Part shown: positions 9,024 through 17,908 of the stretch, piece after piece
Position numbering within the stretch: the stretch's first letter is position 1
How the letters are laid out: the number at the start of each line of letters is the position of its first letter
From: Kitasatospora sp. NBC_01250
Lineage (GTDB): Bacteria > Actinomycetota > Actinomycetes > Streptomycetales > Streptomycetaceae
DNA: 64,000 nt
Direction of reading: 5' to 3'
Assembly (NCBI RefSeq): GCF_036226465.1
Contig: NZ_CP108476.1
Coordinates: 2,480,001 to 2,544,000 of the forward strand
The notes under the pieces: generated by a model
Database searches by the model: none
Seen by the model: only the letters and a program-made list of their open reading frames with translations
What the model was told of the DNA's origin: nothing
Position numbers and translations under genes: made by a program

Positions 9024-9821
9024 ATGCGTCCCGACCATCCCACCCAGCCCCCCGCCGACTCGACCGCCGCCCCCGGCCAGGACCCGGCCGTCCTGGTGCG
9101 CCTGACGAAGGTCAACAAGTCCTTCGGCGACCACCAGGTGCTCCACGACATCGACCTCGACGTCCACTCCGGCGAGGTCGTGGTCCTGCTCGGTGCCTCC
9201 GGCTCGGGCAAGTCCACGCTCTGCCGCTGCGTCAACCGGCTGGAGACGATCGACTCCGGCAGCATCACCCTGGACGGCGTCCCGCTGCCGGCCGAGGGGC
9301 GCGAGCTGGCCCGGCTGCGGGCCCAGGTGGGCATGGTCTTCCAGTCGTTCAACCTGTTCGGCCACAAGAGCGTGCTGGACAACATCACCCTGGCCCCGGT
9401 CCGGGTCAACGGCGTCCCGCGCGAGCAGGCCGTCGAGCGGGCGCGCGAGCTGCTCGCCCGGGTCGGGCTCGCCGAGAAGGCGGACGCCTACCCGGCCGAG
9501 CTCTCCGGCGGGCAGCAGCAGCGGGTGGCGATCGCCCGCGCGCTGGCCATGGGCCCGCGGCTGCTGCTCTTCGACGAGCCGACCTCGGCGCTCGACCCGG
9601 AGATGATCAAAGAGGTGCTCGACGTCATGGTCGAGCTGGCCGCCGAGGGCATGACCATGCTCGTGGTCACCCACGAGATGGGCTTCGCCCGCCGCGCCGC
9701 CGACCGGATCGTCTTCCTGGACCAGGGCCGGATCCTGGAGACCGGCACGCCGCAGGAGTTCTTCAGCGCCCCGCGGACCGAGCGGGCCAGGGACTTCCTC
9801 TCCAAGATCCTCAGCCACTAA
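9024..9821 (+). CDS. polar amino-acid ABC transporter ATP-binding protein
   Basis: This 265-residue ATPase energises an uptake system for polar amino acids. It shows Walker A (GASGSGKST), Q-loop (VFQSFNLFGHKSVLDN), signature LSGGQQQR, Walker B (LLLFDEPTSALDP) and the switch histidine (VVTHEMGFA), all characteristic of the GlnQ/GluA subgroup. It has a disordered 25-residue N-terminal extension; the ATG at 9024 is the first plausible start. It heads a four-gene operon with a lipoprotein and two permeases, facing a divergent LysR regulator. Confidence 0.92.
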   Translation: MRPDHPTQPPADSTAAPGQDPAVLVRLTKVNKSFGDHQVLHDIDLDVHSGEVVVLLGASGSGKSTLCRCVNRLETIDSGSITLDGVPLPAEGRELARLRAQVGMVFQSFNLFGHKSVLDNITLAPVRVNGVPREQAVERARELLARVGLAEKADAYPAELSGGQQQRVAIARALAMGPRLLLFDEPTSALDPEMIKEVLDVMVELAAEGMTMLVVTHEMGFARRAADRIVFLDQGRILETGTPQEFFSAPRTERARDFLSKILSH

Positions 9822-9873
9822 CGCATCTGACGCACCGTCACCATCTCGCACAGCGACGGAGGACACCACGCCC

Positions 9874-10830
9874 ATGAAGGCGAGAATACGTACGTCGGCG
9901 CGCACCCTGGCCGCCACCGCGCTGACCGCCGCCCTGGCCACCGCCCTGGCCGCGTGCGGTTCGTCCGGCAGCCTGCCCGCGCCGAGCGGCTCCGGCTCGC
10001 ACCCCGCCGGCGCGCCGACCTTCCAACAGGTCATCGACGGCGCCCCGGTGGCGCCCGACTCGGCCATCCCGGCCGGCAGCCTGATGGCGAAGATCAAGGC
10101 GCGCGGCACGCTGAACGTCGGCGGGACCGACGCCTCGGCGCTCTTCTCGCTCAAGGACCCGGTCACCGGCAAGCTCACCGGCTTCGACGCCGGACTCGCC
10201 CAGATGCTCGCCAAGTACATCACCGGCAAGCCCAGCGTGAACCTGGTGCTGGTCACCGCGGACACCCGCGAGACGCTGCTGCAGAACGCCACCGTCGACA
10301 GCGTCTTCGCCACCTACACGATCACCCCCGCGCGGGCCCAGAAGGTCGCCTTCGCCGGTCCGTACTACTCCTCGGGTGACGCGATCCTGGTGGCCAAGGG
10401 GAACACCTCCATCACCAAGGTGGCCGACCTGGCCAACAAGACGGTCTGCACGGAGTCGAGTTCGACGGCCGCCAACGACCTCAAGCAGTACGCGCCCAGC
10501 GCCCACGTGATCCTCTTCCAGACCAACGCCGAGTGCGAGCAGGCCGTCGAACAGGGCCGCGCCGACGCCTACGTGCTGGACCAGGCGCTGCTGCTCGGTG
10601 ACCAGGTCCGCGACCCGAAGGTCAAGGTGGTCGGGCAGCCGTTCACCACCGAGCCCTACGGGATCGGCCTGCCGCTGGCCTCGCCCGAGATGAAGACCTT
10701 CGTCAACGACTGGCTCAAGACCCTCGAGTCCGACGGCGAATGGACCAAGCTCTGGCAGTCCACCATCGGCACCGTGCTCAGCGGTGACGCGCCGACGCCG
10801 CCGGCGATCGGCTCCGCACAGGGCAGTTGA
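9874..10830 (+). CDS. amino-acid ABC transporter substrate-binding lipoprotein
   Basis: The 318-residue precursor has a lipoprotein signal (basic start, Ala-rich helix, lipobox ALAAC with Cys at about residue 28), a Ser/Gly/Pro linker, then a family 3 periplasmic-binding domain (GTLNVGGTDAS, GFDAGLAQMLAKYI, FAGPYYSSGDAILV). It should capture a polar amino acid at the outer membrane face and deliver it to the permeases encoded next. Glutamate or glutamine is a guess from the family; the pocket residues do not settle it. It overlaps the first permease by four bases. Confidence 0.9.
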   Translation: MKARIRTSARTLAATALTAALATALAACGSSGSLPAPSGSGSHPAGAPTFQQVIDGAPVAPDSAIPAGSLMAKIKARGTLNVGGTDASALFSLKDPVTGKLTGFDAGLAQMLAKYITGKPSVNLVLVTADTRETLLQNATVDSVFATYTITPARAQKVAFAGPYYSSGDAILVAKGNTSITKVADLANKTVCTESSSTAANDLKQYAPSAHVILFQTNAECEQAVEQGRADAYVLDQALLLGDQVRDPKVKVVGQPFTTEPYGIGLPLASPEMKTFVNDWLKTLESDGEWTKLWQSTIGTVLSGDAPTPPAIGSAQGS

Positions 10831-11483
10831 CGGTCTTGCCCGCCGGACTCCACGAGACGCTCGGGCCGCTCGGCCACGGCCTGCAGCTCACCCTCGCCAT
10901 GACGGCGATCGCCTTCACCGGCGCGCTGGGCCTGGGTGTGCTGCTGGCCGTGTGCCGGATCAGCCCCGTGCCGCCGCTGCGCGCGCTGGGCACCGCGTAC
11001 GTCACGGTCTTCCGCAACGTGCCGCTGCTGGTGCTGCTGGTGCTCTTCGTCTTCGGCCTGCCGGACGTCGGCCTGCTCTTCTCGCTCTTCGCCACCGTGA
11101 CGCTGACCATGGCGCTGTACTGGGCGGCGTTCATCTGCGAGGTGCTGCGGGCCGGCATCCGCACCGTGCCCCTCGGTCAGGCCGAGGCCGCCCGCGCGCT
11201 GGGGCTGACCGCCACGCAGAGCATCCGGCACATCATCCTGCCGCAGGCGCTGCGCTCGATGGTGCAGCCGCTGGCCAACGTCTTCATCGCGGTCGCGCTG
11301 AGCACCTCGCTGGCCGCGGCCGTCGGGGTGGCCGAGATGACCGGCCAGGCCCAGTTCGTGACCCTCAAGTACGACCAGCCGCTGACCAGTTTCGCCGCGA
11401 CCACGGTGGTGTACGTGCTGATCACGCTGACCTCCGGCCTGATCGCCGGACGGATCGAACGAAAGGTGGCGATCCGGCGATGA
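10827..11483 (+). CDS. amino-acid ABC transporter permease 1
   Basis: This 218-residue membrane permease has the His/Glu/Gln family ABC permease loop (EVLRAGIRTVPLGQAEAARALGLTATQSIRHIILPQALR), which docks to the ATPase. About five transmembrane helices are visible. It starts at a TTG that overlaps the TGA of the lipoprotein gene (TTGA at 10827-10830) and ends in a four-base overlap with the second permease, so all three are translationally coupled. The two permeases presumably form a heterodimer. Confidence 0.9.
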   Translation: MTVLPAGLHETLGPLGHGLQLTLAMTAIAFTGALGLGVLLAVCRISPVPPLRALGTAYVTVFRNVPLLVLLVLFVFGLPDVGLLFSLFATVTLTMALYWAAFICEVLRAGIRTVPLGQAEAARALGLTATQSIRHIILPQALRSMVQPLANVFIAVALSTSLAAAVGVAEMTGQAQFVTLKYDQPLTSFAATTVVYVLITLTSGLIAGRIERKVAIRR

Positions 11484-12280
11484 GCGACGAGAGCCGCCTG
11501 CTCTTCGACGAGCCGGGCCCTCGGGCCCGGCGCCGGATCAGGATCGCCACCGGTGCCTCGCTGGTGGCGATCGCCGGCCTGCTCGCCCTGGTGCTGCGCC
11601 AGTTCGCCGACCACGGGCAACTGGCCGCCGACCAGTGGTCGATGTACGGCAAGTGGCCGATCATCCGCTTCCTGCTCGACGGCATCGAGAAGACCCTGCT
11701 GGTCACGGTGGTCGGCGCGGCCATCGCCTTCCCGCTGGGGGCGCTGGTCGCGCTGGTGCGCCTGAGCCGCAGCCGGGTGGCCCGCGCGCTCGCCCGCGGC
11801 TACGTGGAGCTGTTCCGCGCCGTGCCGCTGCTGCTGCTCCTCTACGTCTTCCTGTTCGCGCTGCCGCGGGCCGGGCTGACCTTCCCGATCTTCTGGCAGC
11901 TGCTGATCCCGATCGCACTGAGCAACGTGCCGGTGGTCGCGGAGGTCTTCCGGGCCGGCGTGCTCGCCCAGCCGCGCGGCCAGGCGGAGGCGGCCCAGAG
12001 CCTGGGGATGACCTACTGGCAGGCGATGCGCTGGGTGGTGCTGCCGCAGGCCGTCCGCAAACTGCTGCCCGCCCTGGTCAGCCAGTTGGTGCGGCTGCTC
12101 AAGGACTCCTCGCTCGGCTATGTGGTCAGCTACCTGGAACTGCTGCACCAGACCCAGGTGTTGGGCGAGTACTACCACACCGTGCTCTCCAGCTACCTGG
12201 TCGGCGCCGCCTGCTACGTCCTGATCAACGCGAGCCTGTCCTGGCTCGCCGGGCGCCTGGAACGCCGCCAGCGCGGCTGA
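11480..12280 (+). CDS. amino-acid ABC transporter permease 2
   Basis: This 266-residue second permease has a longer soluble N-terminus and the same family loop (EVFRAGVLAQPRGQAEAAQSLGMTYWQAMRWVVLPQAVR) followed by LVRLLKDSSLGYVVSYLELL, the typical end of GlnP/GluD-type permeases. It starts at an ATG overlapping the previous stop (ATGA). It completes the importer. The following amidotransferase gene begins 39 bases later and is probably co-transcribed. Confidence 0.9.
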   Translation: MSDESRLLFDEPGPRARRRIRIATGASLVAIAGLLALVLRQFADHGQLAADQWSMYGKWPIIRFLLDGIEKTLLVTVVGAAIAFPLGALVALVRLSRSRVARALARGYVELFRAVPLLLLLYVFLFALPRAGLTFPIFWQLLIPIALSNVPVVAEVFRAGVLAQPRGQAEAAQSLGMTYWQAMRWVVLPQAVRKLLPALVSQLVRLLKDSSLGYVVSYLELLHQTQVLGEYYHTVLSSYLVGAACYVLINASLSWLAGRLERRQRG

Positions 12281-12319
12281 CGCGCCGTCACTTCTCCCTG
12301 CAAGCTGAAAGGATCCGGC

Positions 12320-13096
12320 ATGTGCCGCCTGCTCGGCGTGGTCACGCACGTCCCGACGCCGTTGGCCGACGCGCTGACCGACCTGATCGAGCCGTTCGCC
12401 GGGCTCTCCCGCGAACACCGTGACGGCTGGGGCATCGCGGCCTGGCAGGCCGACGGCGAACTCGCGGTCGGCCGGGACCTGTTGCCCGCCCATGCGAGCC
12501 CCGCCTTCACCCGGACGCTGGCCGACTCGGTCACCGACGCCGCCCTGCTGCACATCCGGATGGCCAGCCCCGGCCTGGCGACCGAGCCGGGCAACACCCA
12601 CCCGTTCACCGCCGGCGCGCTCGCCTTCGCGCACAACGGGTACTTCGCGCCGCGCGACGCGCTCGACGGGCTGATCGACCCCGACCTGCTGGCGGGCGCC
12701 GGCGGGAGCACCGACTCCGAGCGCTACTTCCTGCGGGTGCTCACCCGGCTGCACGACCAGGACCCGGTCGACGCGCTCGCCCTGGCCGCCGCCGACATCC
12801 GCGCCCGCGCCGACTTCGCCAGCCTCAACTGCCTGCTGCTCACCCCCGACGCGCTCTACGCCTACGCGGAGGAGAACCCGGACTCGGAGGTCAGCCGGCG
12901 CCGCGGCCCGGACTTCTTCCGGCTGCGCTACCAGGCCCGGGCCGACCGCGTGGTGGTCGCCTCCAGCGGGATCGGAGCGCAGGACGACGGCAGTTGGTCG
13001 CTGCTGCCCTACCGGCAGGTGCTGGAGATCCGCCGCGGCGACCTGCGGATCTCCACCCACCTGGTGCGGGCGGGCCTGGCCGCCGCCACCTTTTGA
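12320..13096 (+). CDS. class II glutamine amidotransferase (YafJ/EgtC-like)
   Basis: This 258-residue protein begins Met-Cys (MCRLLGVV). The Cys becomes the N-terminal nucleophile of class II (Ntn) glutaminase domains. HRDGWGIA, LLHIRMASPG, NTHPF and AHNGYF are the conserved glutamine-site motifs. There is no synthetase domain, so it is a free-standing member of the YafJ/EgtC type; without the ergothioneine genes nearby the amide acceptor is unknown. AAAGGA ahead of the ATG gives a ribosome-binding site. Its position behind an amino-acid importer suggests a role with imported glutamine or a glutamyl compound. Confidence 0.85.
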   Translation: MCRLLGVVTHVPTPLADALTDLIEPFAGLSREHRDGWGIAAWQADGELAVGRDLLPAHASPAFTRTLADSVTDAALLHIRMASPGLATEPGNTHPFTAGALAFAHNGYFAPRDALDGLIDPDLLAGAGGSTDSERYFLRVLTRLHDQDPVDALALAAADIRARADFASLNCLLLTPDALYAYAEENPDSEVSRRRGPDFFRLRYQARADRVVVASSGIGAQDDGSWSLLPYRQVLEIRRGDLRISTHLVRAGLAAATF

Positions 13097-13203
13097 GCCA
13101 AATCCCCTCGTCCGGCGGTTTCTCCGGCTTCCACCCGGCAGGATGACACGCGGCCCGGGTTCACCACCCCGCCGGGCCGTCCCCCGAACGGAAGGGAACA
13201 GCT

Positions 13204-14028
13204 ATGCGTGGGAAGGGCTCACGGCAGGCGCTGGTGGTGGCCGCCGCCTGCGCCGCCGCGATCGTCCTCGCACCGGCCGCACACGCACAACAACCGGCAC
13301 GGGCGCAGGCACAGGCGCAGGCGCAGGCAGAGGCAGCAGCGCGGACAGCCAAGGCCGACCCCGGCCCCCTGGAGGAGTCCGTCTCGGTGACCCGGGCGGA
13401 CGGCCGGGTGGCCGAGTTCGCGATCTTCTCGCTGCCCGGGAACACTCCCAACGAGCGGCTCTTCTACCGCACCCAGTCCACCCCGGGCGGCTCCTGGGGC
13501 GACTGGAGCCAAGTCCTCGACACCCCGGTGAACTTCCAGAACCCGGTGCTGTCGGCCGGGGTCGACGCGGACGGCCGCCTGGAGGTGTTCACCGTCGAGT
13601 ACGAGACCTCCACCGTGGTGCGGATCGCGCAACTCGCCCCGGACGGCGCCTGGTCGGCGCCGACGGCCTTCGGCCCGGGATCCGCGGGCATCCCGAGGTT
13701 CTTCGGCTACCCGACGGTGTTCCAGCGCGCCGACGGCTCGCTCGCCTTCTTCGAGGTCTACGACATCGGCAGCGTGCCCGAGCTCTACGTCGACGAGCAG
13801 GACGCCAGCGGCAGCTGGGGCAGCTGGACCGACCTGGGCGCCGGCCCCGAACCCGAGTCGGTCGGCACCCCGACCAAGGTCACCCAGGCCGCCGACGGCA
13901 CCCTCACCGCCGTCGCCCACCTGTGGGACGCCTCCTCCGGGTACTACTGCGAGATCTCCGAGCTCACCCCGGGCGGCCCCTGGGGCGCCTGGCACAGCTG
14001 CACGACGGACGGCTGCACCGGCGGCTGA
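13204..14028 (+). CDS. secreted protein with lectin-like (PLL-type) repeats
   Basis: The 274-residue precursor has a clear Sec signal (MRGKGSRQALVVAAACAAAIV, cleavage near AHA-QQ), then an Ala/Gln-rich low-complexity linker. Four or so repeats follow of the form DGRLEVFT...G.WS.W..L, seen at FYRTQSTPGGSWGDWS, IAQLAPDGAWSAPT, YVDEQDASGSWGSWT and ISELTPGGPWGAWH. Such blades occur in tachylectin/PLL-like beta-propellers. Two cysteines near the C-terminus (YYCEI, HSCTTDGC) could form disulphides. It is probably a carbohydrate-binding exoprotein; ligand and role are unknown. Confidence 0.65.
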   Translation: MRGKGSRQALVVAAACAAAIVLAPAAHAQQPARAQAQAQAQAEAAARTAKADPGPLEESVSVTRADGRVAEFAIFSLPGNTPNERLFYRTQSTPGGSWGDWSQVLDTPVNFQNPVLSAGVDADGRLEVFTVEYETSTVVRIAQLAPDGAWSAPTAFGPGSAGIPRFFGYPTVFQRADGSLAFFEVYDIGSVPELYVDEQDASGSWGSWTDLGAGPEPESVGTPTKVTQAADGTLTAVAHLWDASSGYYCEISELTPGGPWGAWHSCTTDGCTGG

Positions 14029-14039
14029 CCACGCGGGCC

Positions 14040-14073
14040 GCTGCGCGGGCGGTTCACGCACCGCCCGCGCAGC
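14040..14073. terminator. bidirectional hairpin terminator between convergent genes
   Basis: Perfect 14-base arms (14040-14053 and 14060-14073, GCTGCGCGGGCGGT and its complement) enclose a six-base loop. It sits between the stop of the secreted protein (+) and the stop of efeB (-) and can serve both strands. No long T-run follows, as is usual in this kind of genome. Confidence 0.7.
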
Positions 14074-14089
14074 ACACCATGACGCTCCG

Positions 14090-15397
14090 TCAGGCGAACA
14101 GCCCCGCGGCCAGCGTGTCCGCCGGTCCGGGCACCCCCGGCAGCGCGAAGAAGTAGCCGCCGCCGGTGGGCGAGATGTAGTCGACCAGCGGCTCCCCGGC
14201 CAGCCGCTGCTGCACGGTCTGGAACTGCCGGGCCACGTCCTGCTGGTAGCAGCAGAAGACCAGCCCCACGTCCAGGTTGCCGTTCAGGTCGATCCCCCGC
14301 TCGTAGTTGTAGCCCCGGCGCAGGATCTGCTGGTCGAACGTGTCGGGCGTGCGCGGATTGGCCAGCCGGATGTGCGCGTTCATCGGGATCAGCAGGTTCT
14401 GCGGATCGGCCGGGTAGTTGGGGATGTCGCTCTCCTTGGTGCCGTCCAGCGGCGCGCCGGAGTCGCGGCGACGGCCGATCATCCGCTCCTGCTCGTTCAG
14501 CGAGACCCGGTCCCAGAACTCGACCAGCATCCGGATGATCCGCACCACCTGGTACGACCCGCCCTCCACCCAGGCCGGTTCGCCGTTCGCCCCGCCGTGC
14601 GTCCACAGCACCTGGTCCGCCAGCGTGCGGTTGCCCGGGTCGGGGTTGGCGATGCCGTCCTTGAAGCCGAGCTGGTTGCGCGGGGTGCCGCTGGGACGCG
14701 GCGCGGCGTGGAACCCGTCGACCTTCCAACTCGCCTGCATGGCACCGCGGGTGTGCTTGGCGATGTCGCGCAGTGCGTGCATCACGGTGTCCCGCGAGTC
14801 GGCGCAGATCTGCAGCATCAGGTCGCCGTGCAGCTCCTTGGAGCCGACCAGGTCGTCGTCCGGGAAGGCGGGCATCGCCACCAGCTGGGCGGGCTTGCGC
14901 GCGGCCAGCCCGTAGCGGCCGTCGAAGAGCGAGGCGCCGACGCTCACCGTGACGGTCAGACCGTCGTTGGGCAGCACCGGCCCCAGGGTGGCGCTATCGG
15001 TGGGCGGCGAGGCGAGGTCGGTGGCCGGCACCGGGCCGCCCACGGTCAGCGCGCGGATCCGCTCGGTCAGCGTCCGGAACAGCTCCTGGAGCCCCGGCCG
15101 GTCGGTGGCCAGCACGGTGAACGAGACGAACGAGGCGGCCGCCTGCTGCGGCGTGCTGATGCCCGCCTGGTGCTGCCCGTGGAACGGGATCGCCCGCCCG
15201 GACGGACCGGGTGCCGGATCCGCCGCGGCACTGCCCGCGAACGCCCCGGCCAGCGCCCCGGCCCCGACCGCCCCACCGATCGTGGCCCCCCGCAGGAACG
15301 CCCGCCGCCGCAGCGTCGGCCCCGCCATCGGACAGGCCGCGGGCAGCTGCTGCCCGGCCGAACCGGGCTGTTCCTCGGGCGAGTCGGTCTCGGTCAT
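14090..15397 (-). CDS. efeB: EfeB, deferrochelatase / DyP-type haem peroxidase (Tat-exported)
   Basis: This 435-residue dye-decolourising peroxidase is of the EfeB class. The N-terminus carries a twin-arginine signal (RRRAFLRGATIGG) followed by a hydrophobic Ala/Gly stretch. The DyP signature GxxDG is present (GFKDGIANP), as are the proximal-His region (NAHIRLANPR) and the distal Arg segment (LRRGYNYERG). In EfeUOB systems EfeB oxidises Fe2+ or extracts iron from haem outside the membrane. The ATG at 15397 overlaps the efeO stop (ATGA), so it is coupled to efeO. No EfeU permease gene is next to the pair. Confidence 0.92.
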   Translation of the reverse strand: MTETDSPEEQPGSAGQQLPAACPMAGPTLRRRAFLRGATIGGAVGAGALAGAFAGSAAADPAPGPSGRAIPFHGQHQAGISTPQQAAASFVSFTVLATDRPGLQELFRTLTERIRALTVGGPVPATDLASPPTDSATLGPVLPNDGLTVTVSVGASLFDGRYGLAARKPAQLVAMPAFPDDDLVGSKELHGDLMLQICADSRDTVMHALRDIAKHTRGAMQASWKVDGFHAAPRPSGTPRNQLGFKDGIANPDPGNRTLADQVLWTHGGANGEPAWVEGGSYQVVRIIRMLVEFWDRVSLNEQERMIGRRRDSGAPLDGTKESDIPNYPADPQNLLIPMNAHIRLANPRTPDTFDQQILRRGYNYERGIDLNGNLDVGLVFCCYQQDVARQFQTVQQRLAGEPLVDYISPTGGGYFFALPGVPGPADTLAAGLFA

Positions 15398-16611
15398 GCG
15401 TGGTTCCTCGGGGTGAGCAGGTTGGGCAGGGCGGCGAGTTGCTCCAGGAGCCCGCCGAGGTCGGCGTTCAGCCGCTGGCGCTGGGCGGTACCGAGCCTGC
15501 TCAGGGCGGGCCAGGAGCCGTCGGCGGCGCGGTAGCCGGCCACCTCGCTCTGGTAGGCGGCCAGTTGGCCGTTGAGCCGGCCGAGCAGGTCGGCGTCCAG
15601 CTCCTGGACGACCGGGGCGATGGTGCCGAGCACCTCCTGGGTGCCCTGGATGTTGGCGTCCAGGGTGGCCAGGGTGCTGTCGCTGCCGTAGTCGGCGATG
15701 CCGCCGAGCTGGAACTGCAGCGCGTTCTCCAGGATCTCGTGGGCGCGCAGCGGCAGGTTGCCCGGGTCGGTGTCCTCGCTGGGGAAGTCGTCGATCAGAC
15801 CGCTCGCGTCGGTCACCAGCTGCTGGCTGAGCGGACGCACCTGCTCGGCGGTCCAGCCGTGCCACAGGGCGTGCTCCAGCGCGAAGAAGCCGGTCCAGCC
15901 CGGGGTGTCGACGCCCTGCGGCAGGCCGTTGGCCATGCCGTTCAGCGCGTCGTCGTAGTCGCCGAAGGAGTTGTAGGCGGCGCCCAGGCGCTCGTAGTCC
16001 AGGTGGGCGGGCAGCCAGTCGGCGCGGGCCGCGTCCAGGTCGCCCCGGGCCACGTCGGCGTCGAGGGTCCGGGCGGCGGCGAGCAGCGTCGGCAGCGCCG
16101 CGGTGACGTAGGCGCGGTAGGCGTTGACCGGTCCGGTCAGCTCCTTGTCCGACATCGGGCGGTAGCCGGCCACCGCGTCCGCGGCGGTGCCGTCCAGCCG
16201 GATCGCGCTGCTGGTGGCCACCGGGCCGCTGGAGAAGACGCAGCGGACGGCGTACTGGCCGCCGTTCAGGGTGGTGTCCAGCGGCAGCGTCCTGCCCGGG
16301 CCGAGCCAGGGGATCTCCGCGTAGGCGAGGGTGCCGTCCGGGGAGACGACGTAGACCGTGACGAAGACCTTCGAGTTGTTGGTGACGTCGAAGGAGAGCC
16401 GGCCCGCGGGCAGCGTGGCGGGCGGTGCGCCGCAACCGGTGGTGTCCACCGCCAGCTTGCCGCCCGGCGGGTGCGCCTGGCCGTCGGCGGGCGCGGAGCC
16501 GAGCAGGGTGGCGGTGCCCAGCACGAGGACGCCGAGCAGCGCGGCGCGCAGCCGGCGCCCGGACCGGGGGCTGGGGCGGGCGGCGGGTGGGGAAGGCGTT
16601 CGCTCCGGCAT
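15394..16611 (-). CDS. efeO: EfeO, iron-uptake periplasmic lipoprotein-like component
   Basis: This 405-residue exported protein has a signal-like N-terminus (RRLRAALLGVLVLGTATLLG). An N-terminal cupredoxin-like domain (about 55-140) has CGAPP and VRCVF cysteines and a TLPLDTTLNGGQYAV strand. A C-terminal M75-type imelysin/EfeO helical domain (about 160-400) carries the metal-site motif HEILE and the downstream FFALEHALWHG. EfeO binds iron for the EfeU permease. The ATG at 16611 (MPERTPSPP) is preferred over an upstream start at 16656 because the signal peptide follows soon after. It is first in an efeO-efeB operon that lacks efeU. Confidence 0.88.
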   Translation of the reverse strand: MPERTPSPPAARPSPRSGRRLRAALLGVLVLGTATLLGSAPADGQAHPPGGKLAVDTTGCGAPPATLPAGRLSFDVTNNSKVFVTVYVVSPDGTLAYAEIPWLGPGRTLPLDTTLNGGQYAVRCVFSSGPVATSSAIRLDGTAADAVAGYRPMSDKELTGPVNAYRAYVTAALPTLLAAARTLDADVARGDLDAARADWLPAHLDYERLGAAYNSFGDYDDALNGMANGLPQGVDTPGWTGFFALEHALWHGWTAEQVRPLSQQLVTDASGLIDDFPSEDTDPGNLPLRAHEILENALQFQLGGIADYGSDSTLATLDANIQGTQEVLGTIAPVVQELDADLLGRLNGQLAAYQSEVAGYRAADGSWPALSRLGTAQRQRLNADLGGLLEQLAALPNLLTPRNHA

Positions 16612-16639
16612 GGCTGGCGGGGTCCTTCGGTCGGGCGGG

Positions 16640-16671
16640 GGTACCGGGCCCCGCACGCGGGGCCCGGTACC
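16640..16671. terminator. strong GC-rich hairpin between phosphatase and efeO
   Basis: Perfect 15-base arms (16640-16654 and 16657-16671) with GTACCGGGCCCCGC on one side. It lies 71 bases downstream of the phosphatase stop and 29 bases upstream of the efeO start, both on the minus strand. It most simply ends the phosphatase transcript. It could also act in the efeO leader. Confidence 0.65.
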
Positions 16672-16742
16672 GGACGGATGACCTGGTGGTCGCTGTGCTC
16701 AGCGGCGCACGGGCCTGTCGGACAAGCCCTGGGCGGCCGGTG

Positions 16743-17624
16743 TCAGTCCCAGATGTCGGTGATCGGCGCGGCGCTGCTGCTCTGGCCCGCCAGCGGCAGC
16801 CCGTACGCCTGCTCCAGGGTGGCGAGCACGTTGTAGTGGTTGATCTGCTCGCTGTACTGGCCCGGCTGGACGTGGGCGCCGACGAAGATGGTGGGGATCT
16901 GGTTGCTCTCGGTGTAGTCGTCCTCGTCCCAGGTGACCACCAGCAGGCTGTTGTTCTGCTGGGCCCAGGTGGCGTACGCGGAGAGGTTGTTCTGCAGCCA
17001 GGAGTCGCCGTCGGCGATGGTGCCGTCGTGCATGTCGTCGTCCAGGTTCGGGATCACGAACGACACGGTGGGCAGCGTGTTGTAGTCCGTGGGGAACGCG
17101 GTGAACGGCTGCTGGTCGGCGGTCGGGACGTTGCTGAAGTTGGCCCACGGCGCGTGCTTACGGGCGTACGCGCCCGAGGTGCACTTGGTGGAGCCGACCG
17201 AGGGCAGGCCCTCCGAGTAGCCCTTGAACGTCTTTCCGGCGGCCAGCAGTTCGGAGCCGAGGTTGGCGGTCTTGCCCTCGCTCACCGGGCAGGAGTCGGC
17301 GCTCAGACCGAAGGTGCTGCCGCCGAAGATCGCCATGTAGTTGGGCTCGCTGGGGTGCGAGACACCGAACGAGGAGGTCATCAGCGCGCCCTGGCCGGCC
17401 AGCGAGTTGATGTAGGGGGCGTCACTGGTGTCGCCGATGATGTCGTCGTAGGAGTGGTTCTCCTCCATCACGACCACGATGTGCGAGAACGCCGGAACGG
17501 CGGCGGCGCTGACGCTCGCGCCGGCGGCGACGGCGGAACCGCTGGTGGACAGGGCGGCGGTGAGCGCCACGGCACTCGTCATGGCGACGGCGCACAGCCC
17601 GGCAAGACGCGACCTCGAACGCAT
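16743..17624 (-). CDS. secreted phosphoesterase (acid phosphatase / phospholipase C-like, alkaline-phosphatase fold)
   Basis: The 293-residue precursor has a Sec signal (MRSRSRLAGLCAVAMTSAVAL, cleavage after AVAAGA). The mature enzyme begins FSHIVVVMEENHSYDDIIG, the metal/nucleophile segment of the phosphoesterase family that includes AcpA and bacterial phospholipases C. Further motifs are SHPSEPNYMAIFGG, DDDMHDGTI, VVTWDEDDY and NQIPTIFVG, with conserved acidic and His residues for metal binding. At this length it is a compact acid-phosphatase-like form. The ATG at 17624 has a GGAG upstream. Two GTTCAC-type elements on this strand about 200 bases upstream resemble half a PHO box, but this is weak. 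Confidence 0.8.
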   Translation of the reverse strand: MRSRSRLAGLCAVAMTSAVALTAALSTSGSAVAAGASVSAAAVPAFSHIVVVMEENHSYDDIIGDTSDAPYINSLAGQGALMTSSFGVSHPSEPNYMAIFGGSTFGLSADSCPVSEGKTANLGSELLAAGKTFKGYSEGLPSVGSTKCTSGAYARKHAPWANFSNVPTADQQPFTAFPTDYNTLPTVSFVIPNLDDDMHDGTIADGDSWLQNNLSAYATWAQQNNSLLVVTWDEDDYTESNQIPTIFVGAHVQPGQYSEQINHYNVLATLEQAYGLPLAGQSSSAAPITDIWD

Positions 17625-17908
17625 GAAGACTCCAGGGAGGAACGAGCCAGGCCCGGTTGCCGGCTCGGGGAGAAGAGGGTGCGGAGCCCGCCGCACCGCT
17701 GGGGCGGCTGCGGATGCGACGGCGGTACGGGGGCGTTGGCCGGGCGGCGCGATCCGCCCGGCTTCGGTGCGGATAAAGCGTAGAGGCGAGCGGCGGCGCC
17801 GTAGTTGTCGGTGGACTGGCGAAATAGTGAACTTCATGGGGCGGTGTGGCGGCGGTGAACTTCTCCTTCCTTAAGGTTTACCCACGGGTCCGAGGCGTAG
17901 TGGGAGGC

